NCBI GenBank assembly: GCA_045605445.1
Contig: JAZUPZ010000025.1
Coordinates: 1 to 12,312 of the forward strand
Direction of reading: 5' to 3'
Source of the DNA: CAZMHL01 sp045605445
Lineage (GTDB): Bacteria > Bacillota > Clostridia > RGIG6154
Length of the DNA: 12,312 nucleotides
Shown here one piece after another: positions 5,664 through 12,312 of this stretch. The notes beneath the pieces are model-generated. The model saw only the letters and a program-made list of their open reading frames with translations, was not told where the DNA came from and did no database searches. Position numbers and translations under genes: made by a program. Position 1 is the stretch's first letter; the number at the start of each line of letters is the position of its first letter.

Positions 5664-6371
5664 ATGTACGATGTAGCAATCTTTGGAGCAACCTTTGCTT
5701 GTGCCGGTTTTCTTTCGGCGTATAAAGGCAGAGGAATTGTAATAGAAAGAAACACCCTTTGCGGCTACGAGTTTATAAATGCGCTGAAAAAAGGCACCTG
5801 CTTTGAAGAAAAAGCAACAACCGAAGAAGGAGTTGCGTTTTACAAAAAACTTCAGAAAAGGGGCGTTTTTGAAAGGGATTTCAATCTTTTTGACAGCAGT
5901 GTGCCTCTTTATGAATGTTTTGAAAACAAAAATGTTTGTCTTGCAACTCAAATCTGCGATGTTCAAAGATGTGAAGAGGGGTTTGAAATAAAAGTTTTCA
6001 ACAGCGGCGGATTTGATGTTGTTAAGGCAAAGCAAATAATTGACACAACCTGTCACGATGAAATGGTTATTTCAAAAACCCTGAATGCTATCGTAAAAAG
6101 CGCTGATTTTCTTGAAGAGAGCGGAATTGATGAAAGAAAAATTTTAAAATGCAGGGTTGATGTTAAAGACGACTTCTTTGCGGCAAGGGCAAAGCTTAAA
6201 GCCGAGCTTGAAAAGGGAATGATTGCCGATTATATCGCCCCTGTTTTTGATTTTGTTACCGGGGAAAACATTTTAAGAAAAGAAGAAATTACATATATTA
6301 CCTCCGTTTCATTTAAAAATCCCCTGCTTGCATTTGATGCGGGATGCAGGCTTGCAAAGGAGGAATTTTAA
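5664..6371 (+). CDS. Short, degenerate FAD-binding-like protein
   Basis: The 235-residue product resembles the FAD-dependent oxidoreductase family of its downstream neighbour but is much shorter. The N-terminus (MYDVAIFGATFACAG) has the beta-alpha-beta pattern, but the usual GxGxxG is reduced to G8-A-T-F-A-C: the second and third glycines are T10 and C13. A glutamate in GIVIERN fits the ribose-binding position. VVKAKQIIDTTCHDEM matches the place of the IDATGDGD-type strand, and the end (NPLLAFDAGCRLAKEEF) resembles a family C-terminus. Catalytic and second FAD segments look missing. ATG 5664 is preferred to GTG 5649 because it starts at the Rossmann strand, though the ribosome binding site is weak. 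Its stop shares a base with the next start (TAATG). It may be a partner subunit, a structural paralogue or a decaying copy. Confidence 0.7.
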   Translation: MYDVAIFGATFACAGFLSAYKGRGIVIERNTLCGYEFINALKKGTCFEEKATTEEGVAFYKKLQKRGVFERDFNLFDSSVPLYECFENKNVCLATQICDVQRCEEGFEIKVFNSGGFDVVKAKQIIDTTCHDEMVISKTLNAIVKSADFLEESGIDERKILKCRVDVKDDFFAARAKLKAELEKGMIADYIAPVFDFVTGENILRKEEITYITSVSFKNPLLAFDAGCRLAKEEF

Positions 6372-8236
6372 TGAAGCTTTCATATTTTGTTTCCGGCAAG
6401 AGGGAAACCGTAAATGCAGAGCCCTGTTTTTGCAATGAATACGATGTAATAGTCTGCGGTCTCGGAACAGCGGGGTCAATTGCCGCAATAAGCGCCGGGG
6501 AGCTGGGGCTTAAGGTTCTCGGAATAGAATTTTTCAATGTCCTTGGCGGAACCTCAACGGCAGGCGGCGTAAACGGTCTTTATTTCGGAACCGAGGGCGG
6601 ATACGCTGAAGAATTTATAAAAAAATATCTTTCGTATAACGAAAGAATAACCTCTCTTTCCATAGAATCAAGAAAGCTGGTTTTAGATGAAATGGCAATG
6701 GAAAGCGGCGCCGGGTTTCTTCTCGAAAGCTCCGTTTCGGGAGTGTTTTATGAAGAAAACAAGGTAAAGGGAATAAGGTGTATAACTAAAGGAGAAATAA
6801 AGGATTTTTCCTGCAGTGTGGTAATAGATTCTACGGCAGATGCCTTTGTTGCAAGAATGCTCGGCTGTGATTACGAATGGGGAAGAGAGTCAGACTTTAA
6901 TACTCAGCCATATACAATGATAAATCTTGTTAAAAATGCAGAAGACGGAAAAGCTCATATCAAAAATGTTGATTTTGGAAGAATTGACCAGAGAAATCCA
7001 AAGCAGGTAAGCGATGCTTATGTTTTTTCAAGAGCTTATGAAAATCCCGATATTGACAGGGTAAAGGAAAGAACAATGCTTCCAATGGAGCTTATCGGCG
7101 TAAGAGAGGGTTGCAGAATAATCGGAGAGCAGACGGTAACCTTAAAGGATGTTTTTGCCGGAAAGCCTGCAGAAAAAACTGTGTTTTATTCTTATGCAGA
7201 CCTTGATAAGCACGGCGACGATGTTGCCTTTGACGGTGAAGAATTCTGCGACTGGAACATAGGTGCAAATATGGGTGCAATAAATGTAACCGTTCCCGTT
7301 CCTTACGGAGCGCTTATTCCAAAGGGGAAAGACGGAATTCTTGTTGCCTGCAGGGCTCTTGGGGTTGACAGAAATATTTCAAGCTGCGTAAGAATGATAA
7401 GGGATATGTTCAAAATCGGCGAGGTTGCCTCGGCTGCGGCATATCTTTCTGTAAGAAACAAATGCTCTGTCAGAGATATTGATTATAAAGAGCTGAAAAG
7501 AATGCTTGAAGAAAGCAAATGTCTTGACGAAAGGGTAAATTACGGCTACAGAGAGGATAAGGTAACCGTTAACGGAGAGAAGCTTCCTCCGGGAAAAATA
7601 GAGTTTATAACCGATGAAAATAAGCTTGTAGAGGCTCTTGAAACCAACAGACCGGGAGTTGCAATATGGTCTGCAAGGCTTATGGGGGAAAGGTGCTTTA
7701 ATGTTCTTGAAAAAGCTCTTGAATCGGAAAATGAAAACCTTTCAAAGCACTCAGCATTTGCCCTTGCACTTTGCGGTAATAAAAAGTGCCTTAATGTGCT
7801 ACGTAAAACAGCAAAGGAAAAGGACGGGTTTATTCTCAACGATTGCAGAAAACACAACAGAATGAGGGGCTGGATGGCTGTATATCTGCTTGGCAGATTG
7901 AGAGACAGAGAAGCTGTTGATATTTTGTGTGACATACTTACGGGCGGAAACGTATATAAGGATTATGAATATTATGTTGTTCGCGACAAGACAAGAAGAT
8001 TTCCCGTTAAAGGACTGGAGCTTGTTTATTTTCAGTTTGTGTCTTTAGCTCTTGCGGCGCTTCTTAAAATAGGCGATGAGCATGCTGATACAAGAGAAAA
8101 AATTATAAAAGCAATAAACAAGGCTTTTTATGAAGGCTTTGAAAGAGAGTTTACCGATCAGCCGGAATTAAGCTGTAAATTTCAGATGGTTTCAAATATG
8201 AAAACCATAGCACAAAACAAAATAAAAGAGTGGTAA
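6371..8236 (+). CDS. FAD-dependent oxidoreductase with C-terminal HEAT-like region
   Basis: The 621-residue product is a cytosolic-looking flavoprotein (no signal peptide) of the FAD_oxidored type. The dinucleotide-binding motif is G30-x-G32-x-x-G35 after strand EYDVIVC. E53 is the likely ribose ligand, and a GGTSTAGG segment follows. VVIDSTADAFVARMLGC is the IDATGDGD-like strand. GILVACRALGVDRNISSCVRMI (about 320-345), followed by an alanine-rich helix, is the second FAD region. From about residue 417 the protein becomes helical with repeats resembling HEAT (ARLMGERCFNVLEKALES; AVYLLGRLRDREAVDIL). Substrate is unknown. ATG 6371 follows AAAGGAGG; the in-frame upstream TTG at 6344 lies inside the preceding gene. 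It ends at a shared bidirectional terminator. Confidence 0.87.
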   Translation: MKLSYFVSGKRETVNAEPCFCNEYDVIVCGLGTAGSIAAISAGELGLKVLGIEFFNVLGGTSTAGGVNGLYFGTEGGYAEEFIKKYLSYNERITSLSIESRKLVLDEMAMESGAGFLLESSVSGVFYEENKVKGIRCITKGEIKDFSCSVVIDSTADAFVARMLGCDYEWGRESDFNTQPYTMINLVKNAEDGKAHIKNVDFGRIDQRNPKQVSDAYVFSRAYENPDIDRVKERTMLPMELIGVREGCRIIGEQTVTLKDVFAGKPAEKTVFYSYADLDKHGDDVAFDGEEFCDWNIGANMGAINVTVPVPYGALIPKGKDGILVACRALGVDRNISSCVRMIRDMFKIGEVASAAAYLSVRNKCSVRDIDYKELKRMLEESKCLDERVNYGYREDKVTVNGEKLPPGKIEFITDENKLVEALETNRPGVAIWSARLMGERCFNVLEKALESENENLSKHSAFALALCGNKKCLNVLRKTAKEKDGFILNDCRKHNRMRGWMAVYLLGRLRDREAVDILCDILTGGNVYKDYEYYVVRDKTRRFPVKGLELVYFQFVSLALAALLKIGDEHADTREKIIKAINKAFYEGFEREFTDQPELSCKFQMVSNMKTIAQNKIKEW

Positions 8237-8243
8237 AACGAAC

Positions 8244-8288
8244 AAAAAACCCTCTCAGGGGCTTAAATAAGCTCTGAGAGGGTTTTTA
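8244..8288. terminator. Bidirectional intrinsic terminator between convergent genes
   Basis: A 14-bp stem (8245-8258 with 8274-8287, core ACCCTCTCAG/CTGAGAGGGT) is capped by an inner GCTT/AAGC stem. It is flanked by A-run 8244-8249 and T-run 8283-8287, so it can terminate transcripts on both strands. It lies 8 bases after the flavoprotein stop (+) and 11 bases after the protease stop (-). Confidence 0.95.
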
Positions 8289-8298
8289 TATAATATTC

Positions 8299-10119
8299 TT
8301 AATACCATCTGTTCTGAAGAAATCTTTTCAGGTCTTCAAGAAGCTGAGATGAGGTGGTGGGCTTCTGAGTGCCAGGATACTGGGGATAAGACGGGGTTGA
8401 GGGTGCAGGCTGAGAGGTTTCAAAGGTTATGGTCTGAACCGTTTTGTTTCCTTTTTTGTCTGTTGCAAAAAAGGTGTAAATTCCCGGTTCAAGAGTAAGA
8501 TCTGCCGAGCCGTAAGCATTAAGAGCTACTTTTGTTTCAACGTTTCCTTTGTTGAAATAATCAACCATTCTTATTCCTTTTACATAGCTAACATAGTCAA
8601 TGTCGTTGTCTTCATCGGTAACCTGAATGTTAAGATAATCGCCGTATCCTTTGTTGGCTTTTTCGGTGGTGATAACCGGAGCGTTTCCTCTTTCGGAAAT
8701 GGGTATTTTTACCTCCCACTGTTTACCCGAAAGGTTATTAAGGTTAAAGGAAAGGGCGCTTCCAAGGTTAAGATATCCGCCGGTGCCCACATAATAGGTA
8801 AGGCTGTCGAGTCTTGTAACCGAGGAAAGAATAATTTCTTTAACGTCGGCAAGGGTAGTGGTGGGGAAATGAGAATAAATCAAAGCCGCTGCCGCTGAAA
8901 CCATAGGAGCCGACATAGAGGTTCCCGTCATATAGGTATAACCGTTTCTCGGGGAGGTGCTTATAATATAAGTTCCCGGAGCCGCCAGATCAACGGTTGT
9001 TGTTCCGTAGTTTGAACTGTAATGCAGGGTTCCGTCATAGCTTAAGTTTGCAACGGAAATCATATTTTCAACGTCGAATGATGCGGGGTAACAGGGGGAG
9101 TGGTCGGTGTTTTCTCCGTCATTTCCCGCCGCCGCAACAAAAAGCATATTTGAATTTTTAATTGTTTCGTATAAGGCTTTGTCGCCGTTTGAGGTTCCAA
9201 GGCTCATGTTGCAAATTGATGCGCCGTTTTTTTCAGCATAATGAATAGCTTTTATAACCGATTCTGTCGAGCCTGTTCCGTCGCTTCCGCCAAGAGCCTT
9301 TACAATCATAACTTTAACGCCGCTACTCTGAACAATTCCCGAAATACCTTCGTGATTTGCCGATTTTGCAACAATTGTTCCTGCTCCGTGAGTTCCGTGG
9401 TCCTCTTCTTCGGTTCCGTTGTAAACAATGTTGCTGTTGTCATAAAAGTTCCAGCCGTAAATGTCGTCTGCATAGCCGTTATTGTCGTCGTCAATGCCGT
9501 TGTAGGCAACCTCGTCGGTATTTTTCCATATACGTCCGCTTAATTCAGAGTGGGTATAATCAATTCCCGTATCTATAATTGCAACGGTAATGCTTCTTCC
9601 GCTGTCTTTATAAATGCTGAGAGCATCGGCAAGGCTAATGTCAATGCCCGCTCTTGCCTTAATTATTTGCCCTGAAGAGTAGGTTGAATAGCTGCTCTGG
9701 TATCTGTAAGGATTTTCCCATTGTCCCGGTGGCTTCATTTCGCCAAAGGGCGTGTCGTATACGGGATATTTATTTTTTCTGTCCTCCATAAAGAAGGAGC
9801 CGTCGTTTTCAAGCGCCCACTGCTGAGGAATAAGCGGGTCTGCAACAGAAAGAGCGGTTGAAGTGTAAGAATAATTAGGCTGAACAAGGGAAATCTCTTC
9901 GTTTTCCTTAAGAGCGTTCAGCTTGTCGGAAAAATCCTCCTCGCCATTAAAGGGGATTATTTCAAAGGTGTTGTTTTCATACATAACGAGAAATTCGTTG
10001 CCCTGATAGTCTTTTATGTCATATGAAACAATGTCTGCATTGCTCTTTGTAACGGTTGCCTGTGCAGATATTGACATAAGCATTGCTAATATCATAAAAA
10101 ATGACAGAATTCGTTTCAT
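8299..10119 (-). CDS. Secreted subtilisin-family serine protease (S8) with C-terminal extension
   Basis: The 606-residue product is an exported S8 endopeptidase. A signal peptide covers 1-21 (MKRILSFF..., AQA before residue 22), followed by a propeptide-like stretch (about 22-100). The catalytic triad is visible: D183 in IIDTGID, H241 in DHGTHGAG, S401 in GTSMSAP. The oxyanion Asn is N333 in AAAGNDGEN. GIDDDNNGYADD is a calcium-loop-like insert seen in related subtilases. After the catalytic domain (to about 445) comes a beta-rich, probably Ig-like domain (about 465-560), a Pro/Ser/Thr linker and a short tail rich in Lys/Arg and aromatics. ATG 10119 was chosen over the longer frame from 10158 because it starts the signal peptide and has AAGGAG 7 bases away. 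It lies 60 bases after the ABC gene with no terminator between, so co-transcription is likely. Confidence 0.95.
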   Translation of the reverse strand: MKRILSFFMILAMLMSISAQATVTKSNADIVSYDIKDYQGNEFLVMYENNTFEIIPFNGEEDFSDKLNALKENEEISLVQPNYSYTSTALSVADPLIPQQWALENDGSFFMEDRKNKYPVYDTPFGEMKPPGQWENPYRYQSSYSTYSSGQIIKARAGIDISLADALSIYKDSGRSITVAIIDTGIDYTHSELSGRIWKNTDEVAYNGIDDDNNGYADDIYGWNFYDNSNIVYNGTEEEDHGTHGAGTIVAKSANHEGISGIVQSSGVKVMIVKALGGSDGTGSTESVIKAIHYAEKNGASICNMSLGTSNGDKALYETIKNSNMLFVAAAGNDGENTDHSPCYPASFDVENMISVANLSYDGTLHYSSNYGTTTVDLAAPGTYIISTSPRNGYTYMTGTSMSAPMVSAAAALIYSHFPTTTLADVKEIILSSVTRLDSLTYYVGTGGYLNLGSALSFNLNNLSGKQWEVKIPISERGNAPVITTEKANKGYGDYLNIQVTDEDNDIDYVSYVKGIRMVDYFNKGNVETKVALNAYGSADLTLEPGIYTFFATDKKGNKTVQTITFETSQPAPSTPSYPQYPGTQKPTTSSQLLEDLKRFLQNRWY

Positions 10120-10179
10120 CAGAAAGCTCCTTTCGGTTGTAAATCTGTTATACTGCATACCTATGAAAAAAGTGTAAAA

Positions 10180-11898
10180 TTATTCGTTTTCACGGAACTG
10201 CTGGCGGTAAAGCTTTGAGTAAGCCTTGTCAAGGGTAATAAGCTCATCGTGAGTGCCCTGCTCAATAATGCTTCCTTCGGCAATAACCGCAATTTCGTCT
10301 GCATTTTTAATGGTTGACAAACGGTGAGCAACCACAAGGGTTGTTCTTCCTATGCAAAGCTCGTTCAGAGCCTTCTGAATAAGAATTTCGGTGGTGTTGT
10401 CAAGGGCGCTGGTAGCTTCGTCTAAAATAAGGATTGGCGGGTTTTTAAGGAAAACTCTTGCAATGCACAGCCTTTGCTTCTGTCCTCCCGAAAGACGAAC
10501 ACCTCTTTCGCCTATAACCGTGTCGTAACCATTTTCAAGGCTTGTTATATAATCGTGAATATTTGCCTTTTTTGCCGCTTCAACAACCTCATCAAAGGTT
10601 GCATCGGGACGGCCGTACAAAATGTTGTCCTTAACGCTGGCGTTGAAAAGGTAAATGTCCTGCTGAACAATACCTATGTTTCTTCTTAAAGAGTTCATTG
10701 TAATGCTTCTTATATCTTTGCCGTCAATTAAAATTTGTCCCGCATTTATTCCGTAAAAATGAGGAATAAGATGGCAAATGGTAGTTTTTCCGCCACCGCT
10801 TGGACCTACAAGAGCAAAGGTTTTTCCCTGAGCAATTTTAAAGCTTACGTTCTTTAAAACGTCTCTTGAGGTTTCATAGCTGCTGGAAACGTTAACAAAT
10901 TCAATTTCTCCGTTAAGCCTTTCAACGTCGGTTGCATTTTCGCTGTCTTTTTCAGGCTCCATATTCATAATTTCCATAAATCTTTCAAAGCCGGCAAAGC
11001 CGTTCTGGAACTGCTCTGTGAACCTTATAAGGGTAATAACCGGGGAAAGGAAAAGGTTTACGGAAACAATAAAGGCTGAATAGTCTGCAAAATTTATCTC
11101 GCCACTGTAAAGGAAAAGTCCTCCGGCAATTAAAATAACAACGTTGAAAATATCTGTAACAAAAGATGTTGAGGAATGAAATTCGCCCATAGCCTTGTAG
11201 GAATCCCTGCTGGCTTCCTTGAACATTTCGTTTCCTGCCTCAAATTTTTCTTTTTCCTTATCGGCATTGGTAAAAGCCTTTGTAACTCTTATTCCGGAAA
11301 TACTGCTTTCGAGGGCGGCGTTTATCTCTGCAACCGATTTTTTGCTTTTTTTGAATGCAGAACGCATCTTGTTCCTTTTGGAATAAGTAATAATAACAAG
11401 AAAAGGAACACAGGCAAAAATAATAAGCGCAAGCTTTATGTTTATTGTTGAAAGATAAACAAAGGAAATTATAATTGATATGGAAGTAATAATTATGTTT
11501 TCGGGACCGTGATGAGCAAGCTCGGAAATTTCAAAAAGGTCAGAGGTCATTCGCGACATAATTTTACCCGTTTCGTTGTTGTCATAAAAGGTAAAGGGCA
11601 TTTTTTCCAGATGATTAAACATATCGCTTCGCATCTGCGCCTGCATTCCAACCCCCATCATATGCCCCTGATACTGAACAAAATAGCTTAAAAGCATACG
11701 AACAACATATAAAACCAGAAGCCCTAAGCCGAAAATAACAACCATTCTGTAGTTTCTGTTGGGAATCAGGTCGTTAAGCATGGTTCTTGTAACCATAGGG
11801 TAAACAACTGCAATAAGCGACATTAAAAACGAAGCCGCCATATCAAGAAAAAATATTTTTTTGTGAGGCTTGTAATAGCTTAAAAATTTTTTTAACAT
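10180..11898 (-). CDS. ABC transporter half-subunit, exporter type (membrane domain fused to ATPase)
   Basis: The 572-residue product is an MsbA/MdlB-like exporter half-transporter acting in the cytoplasmic membrane as a dimer. About six transmembrane helices lie in residues 1-300. The ATPase domain shows Walker A GPSGGGKTT (365-373), Q-loop VQQDIYLF, signature LSGGQKQR (469-476), Walker B ILILDEATSALD with catalytic E494, and H-loop H525 (AHRLST). There is no N-terminal C39 peptidase domain. Only one half-transporter is visible, so it is either a homodimer or pairs with a subunit encoded elsewhere. Substrate cannot be told from sequence. It is driven by a perfect-consensus promoter, and AAGGA lies 7 bases before ATG 11898. 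The S8 protease gene follows on the same strand. Confidence 0.95.
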   Translation of the reverse strand: MLKKFLSYYKPHKKIFFLDMAASFLMSLIAVVYPMVTRTMLNDLIPNRNYRMVVIFGLGLLVLYVVRMLLSYFVQYQGHMMGVGMQAQMRSDMFNHLEKMPFTFYDNNETGKIMSRMTSDLFEISELAHHGPENIIITSISIIISFVYLSTINIKLALIIFACVPFLVIITYSKRNKMRSAFKKSKKSVAEINAALESSISGIRVTKAFTNADKEKEKFEAGNEMFKEASRDSYKAMGEFHSSTSFVTDIFNVVILIAGGLFLYSGEINFADYSAFIVSVNLFLSPVITLIRFTEQFQNGFAGFERFMEIMNMEPEKDSENATDVERLNGEIEFVNVSSSYETSRDVLKNVSFKIAQGKTFALVGPSGGGKTTICHLIPHFYGINAGQILIDGKDIRSITMNSLRRNIGIVQQDIYLFNASVKDNILYGRPDATFDEVVEAAKKANIHDYITSLENGYDTVIGERGVRLSGGQKQRLCIARVFLKNPPILILDEATSALDNTTEILIQKALNELCIGRTTLVVAHRLSTIKNADEIAVIAEGSIIEQGTHDELITLDKAYSKLYRQQFRENE

Positions 11899-11933
11899 AA
11901 TGTCATCCTTCTTTGTGTTAAAGCTGTTTATTT

Positions 11934-11962
11934 ATTATACCCCATTAAGGTAAACTTGTCAA
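11934..11962 (-). promoter_or_regulatory. Perfect sigma-A promoter of the ABC transporter gene
   Basis: On the minus strand, TTGACA (11962-11957) is followed by a 17-base spacer and TATAAT (11939-11934). Both boxes and the spacing match consensus exactly. The expected start near 11927 gives a leader of about 29 bases. No operator repeat is obvious over the -10, so expression is probably strong unless blocked by something binding near 11956-11983. Confidence 0.92.
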
Positions 11963-11983
11963 AGAGGGGGATAGCAATATTTT
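11956..11983 (+). promoter_or_regulatory. Candidate plus-strand promoter overlapping the ABC promoter
   Basis: TTGTCA (11956-11961, 5 of 6) is followed by a 16-base spacer and TATTTT (11978-11983, 4 of 6). The -35 box occupies almost the same bases as the -35 of the minus-strand ABC promoter, so the two would exclude each other. It would drive a leader through the terminator at 12091 towards the gene at 12303. It is a moderate match only. Confidence 0.35.
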
Positions 11984-12004
11984 CTCAGGAAAACAAAACT
12001 GGGG

Positions 12005-12088
12005 ATGTTAAAAAAGTCCGGAACGTCAAAAGTCTGTTTTTGTTCTATGAAAGACACAGTAAATATAAAAAAATTTAACCAAATGTAG
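12005..12088 (+). CDS. Possible 27-codon small ORF or leader peptide
   Basis: An ATG at 12005 opens 27 codons (starting MLKKSGTSKVCFCSM) and stops at TAG 12086-12088, two bases before an intrinsic terminator hairpin. An internal in-frame ATG lies at 12047. The ribosome binding site is poor: AGGA at 11987-11990 is too far away, and GGGG abuts the ATG. The product is small and basic with two cysteines and resembles nothing I recognise. Its placement just upstream of a terminator in a long leader is what makes it worth listing. It could well be chance. Confidence 0.2.
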   Translation: MLKKSGTSKVCFCSMKDTVNIKKFNQM

Positions 12089-12090
12089 AT

Positions 12091-12118
12091 AAACCTCAAT
12101 TTCTTGAGGTTTTTCCTT
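12091..12118 (+). terminator. Intrinsic terminator in the 11899-12302 intergenic region
   Basis: A 9-bp stem AAACCTCAA/TTGAGGTTT (12091-12099 with 12104-12112), loop TTTC, is followed by TTCCTTCTTTTT. It is oriented to stop plus-strand transcripts. No recognisable gene lies just upstream on that strand, so it either ends a short transcript (see 12005-12088) or acts as an attenuator for the gene at 12303. Confidence 0.65.
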
Positions 12119-12171
12119 CTTTTTATGCCTTTTGATTACGAACAAACTTCACCTAACTCCGCGTAGTGTCA

Positions 12172-12224
12172 CAACCTTCGCTGTTAATTGAGCTTTTGCA
12201 AAGCTCAAAGTTTACGCTTGGTTG
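12172..12224 (+). ncRNA. Possible structured RNA: hairpin with symmetric internal loop
   Basis: An outer stem CAACC/GGTTG (12172-12176 with 12220-12224) and a perfect 9-bp inner stem TTGAGCTTT/AAAGCTCAA with a TGC loop (12188-12208) enclose two 11-base strands. They are 12177-12187 and 12209-12219, forming a symmetric internal loop with TTCGC and CGCTT at its base. The shape suggests a folded RNA rather than a terminator, as no T-tract follows. It matches no riboswitch or T-box I recognise. Confidence 0.4.
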
Positions 12225-12232
12225 CTCCTTTT

Positions 12233-12260
12233 CCCCATAAAGTCAATTGACTTTATGGGG
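12233..12260. repeat. Perfect 28-bp palindrome
   Basis: Two 14-base arms, the first being CCCCATAAAGTCAA, meet with no spacer and no mismatch (12233-12246 with 12247-12260). It could be a binding site for a dimeric protein or, in RNA, one arm of a folded leader. It directly abuts the next hairpin, with which it shares complementary CCCC and GGGG ends. Confidence 0.85.
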
Positions 12261-12261
12261 A

Positions 12262-12289
12262 CCCCGAAAAGCAGACCTGATTTTCGGGG
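12262..12289 (+). repeat. GC-capped hairpin next to the ribosome binding site
   Basis: CCCCGAAAA (12262-12270) pairs with TTTTCGGGG (12281-12289) around a 10-base loop (GCAGACCTGA) that can itself form CAG/CTG. The 3' arm ends one base before the AGAAGGA ribosome binding site of the gene at 12303. Its 5' CCCC can alternatively pair with the GGGG ending the palindrome at 12257-12260. Confidence 0.75.
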
Positions 12290-12302
12290 AGAAGGAAAAA
12301 CA

Positions 12303-12312
12303 ATGCAAAGAA
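12303..12312 (+). CDS. Start of an unidentified gene, cut by the window end
   Basis: ATG at 12303 follows AGAAGGA (12290-12296) by 6 bases, a good Firmicute initiation context. Only three full codons (M-Q-R) are inside the window, so the product cannot be identified. The long structured region upstream suggests that this gene has a regulated leader. Confidence 0.5.

Noticed and set aside
6344..6370. Upstream TTG start for the flavoprotein
   Set aside because: It lies inside the preceding gene; ATG 6371 follows a strong AAAGGAGG.
10120..10158. Extended start of the S8 protease at 10158
   Set aside because: The added residues precede a complete signal peptide and have no ribosome binding site; ATG 10119 has AAGGAG at the right distance.
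10120..10179. Separate promoter for the S8 protease
   Set aside because: A TATAAC-like -10 is present on the minus strand (10152-10147), but the nearest -35 match (TTTACA) is 20 bases away, which is too far to support.
10180..11898. Bacteriocin-type ABC transporter with a peptidase domain
   Set aside because: The N-terminus goes straight into the membrane domain; no C39 cysteine protease region is present.
12120..12302. T-box, tRNA, 6S RNA, SRP RNA or a known riboswitch in the final intergenic region
   Set aside because: None of the hallmark motifs (T-box TGGNACCGCG, tRNA arms, SRP tetraloop core, common riboswitch cores) was found on either strand.

Overview
The window looks like a chromosomal segment of a low-to-moderate GC Gram-positive bacterium, most likely a Clostridia-type Firmicute. 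Supporting signs are strong AGGAGG-type ribosome binding sites, sigma-A TTGACA/TATAAT promoters, a Firmicutes-style L10 leader, a lipobox lipoprotein, an Nbp35/Mrp ATPase with an N-terminal cysteine cluster, and a membrane protein starting with a DYYKIH-type segment. No phage, insertion sequence, CRISPR array, tRNA or rRNA was seen.

Positions 1-3034 (+ strand) hold the conserved translation/transcription block nusG-rplK-rplA-rplJ-rplL. Its regulatory RNA is easy to see: two L1-binding-site mimics, one before rplK and one before rplA, and an internal promoter with an L10 leader and attenuator before rplJ. The block ends at a strong intrinsic terminator after rplL, and rpoB/rpoC, the usual next genes, do not follow.

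Positions 3038-5642 (+) form a second unit. A good extended -10 promoter is followed by three back-to-back hairpins in the 5' UTR. Then come a single-pass membrane protein of unknown function, a lipoprotein of unknown function, and an Mrp/Nbp35 Fe-S carrier ATPase whose start overlaps the lipoprotein stop by 4 bp. A weak terminator separates this from positions 5664-8236 (+). There two coupled genes (TAATG overlap) encode a short, degenerate FAD-binding-like protein and a full FAD-dependent oxidoreductase with a C-terminal HEAT-like region. A bidirectional terminator separates them from the convergent minus-strand genes.

Positions 8299-11962 (- strand) carry, in transcription order, a perfect-consensus promoter, an ABC exporter half-transporter, and a secreted subtilisin-family (S8) protease with a beta-rich C-terminal extension and a short cationic tail. 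They may form one operon.

Positions 11899-12302 are intergenic but dense. They hold a candidate plus-strand promoter overlapping the ABC promoter, a possible 27-codon ORF ending two bases before an intrinsic terminator, a long hairpin with a symmetric internal loop, a perfect 28-bp palindrome and a GC-capped hairpin. A good ribosome binding site and ATG follow at 12303, where the window ends. This leader-like region is the least explained part of the window.
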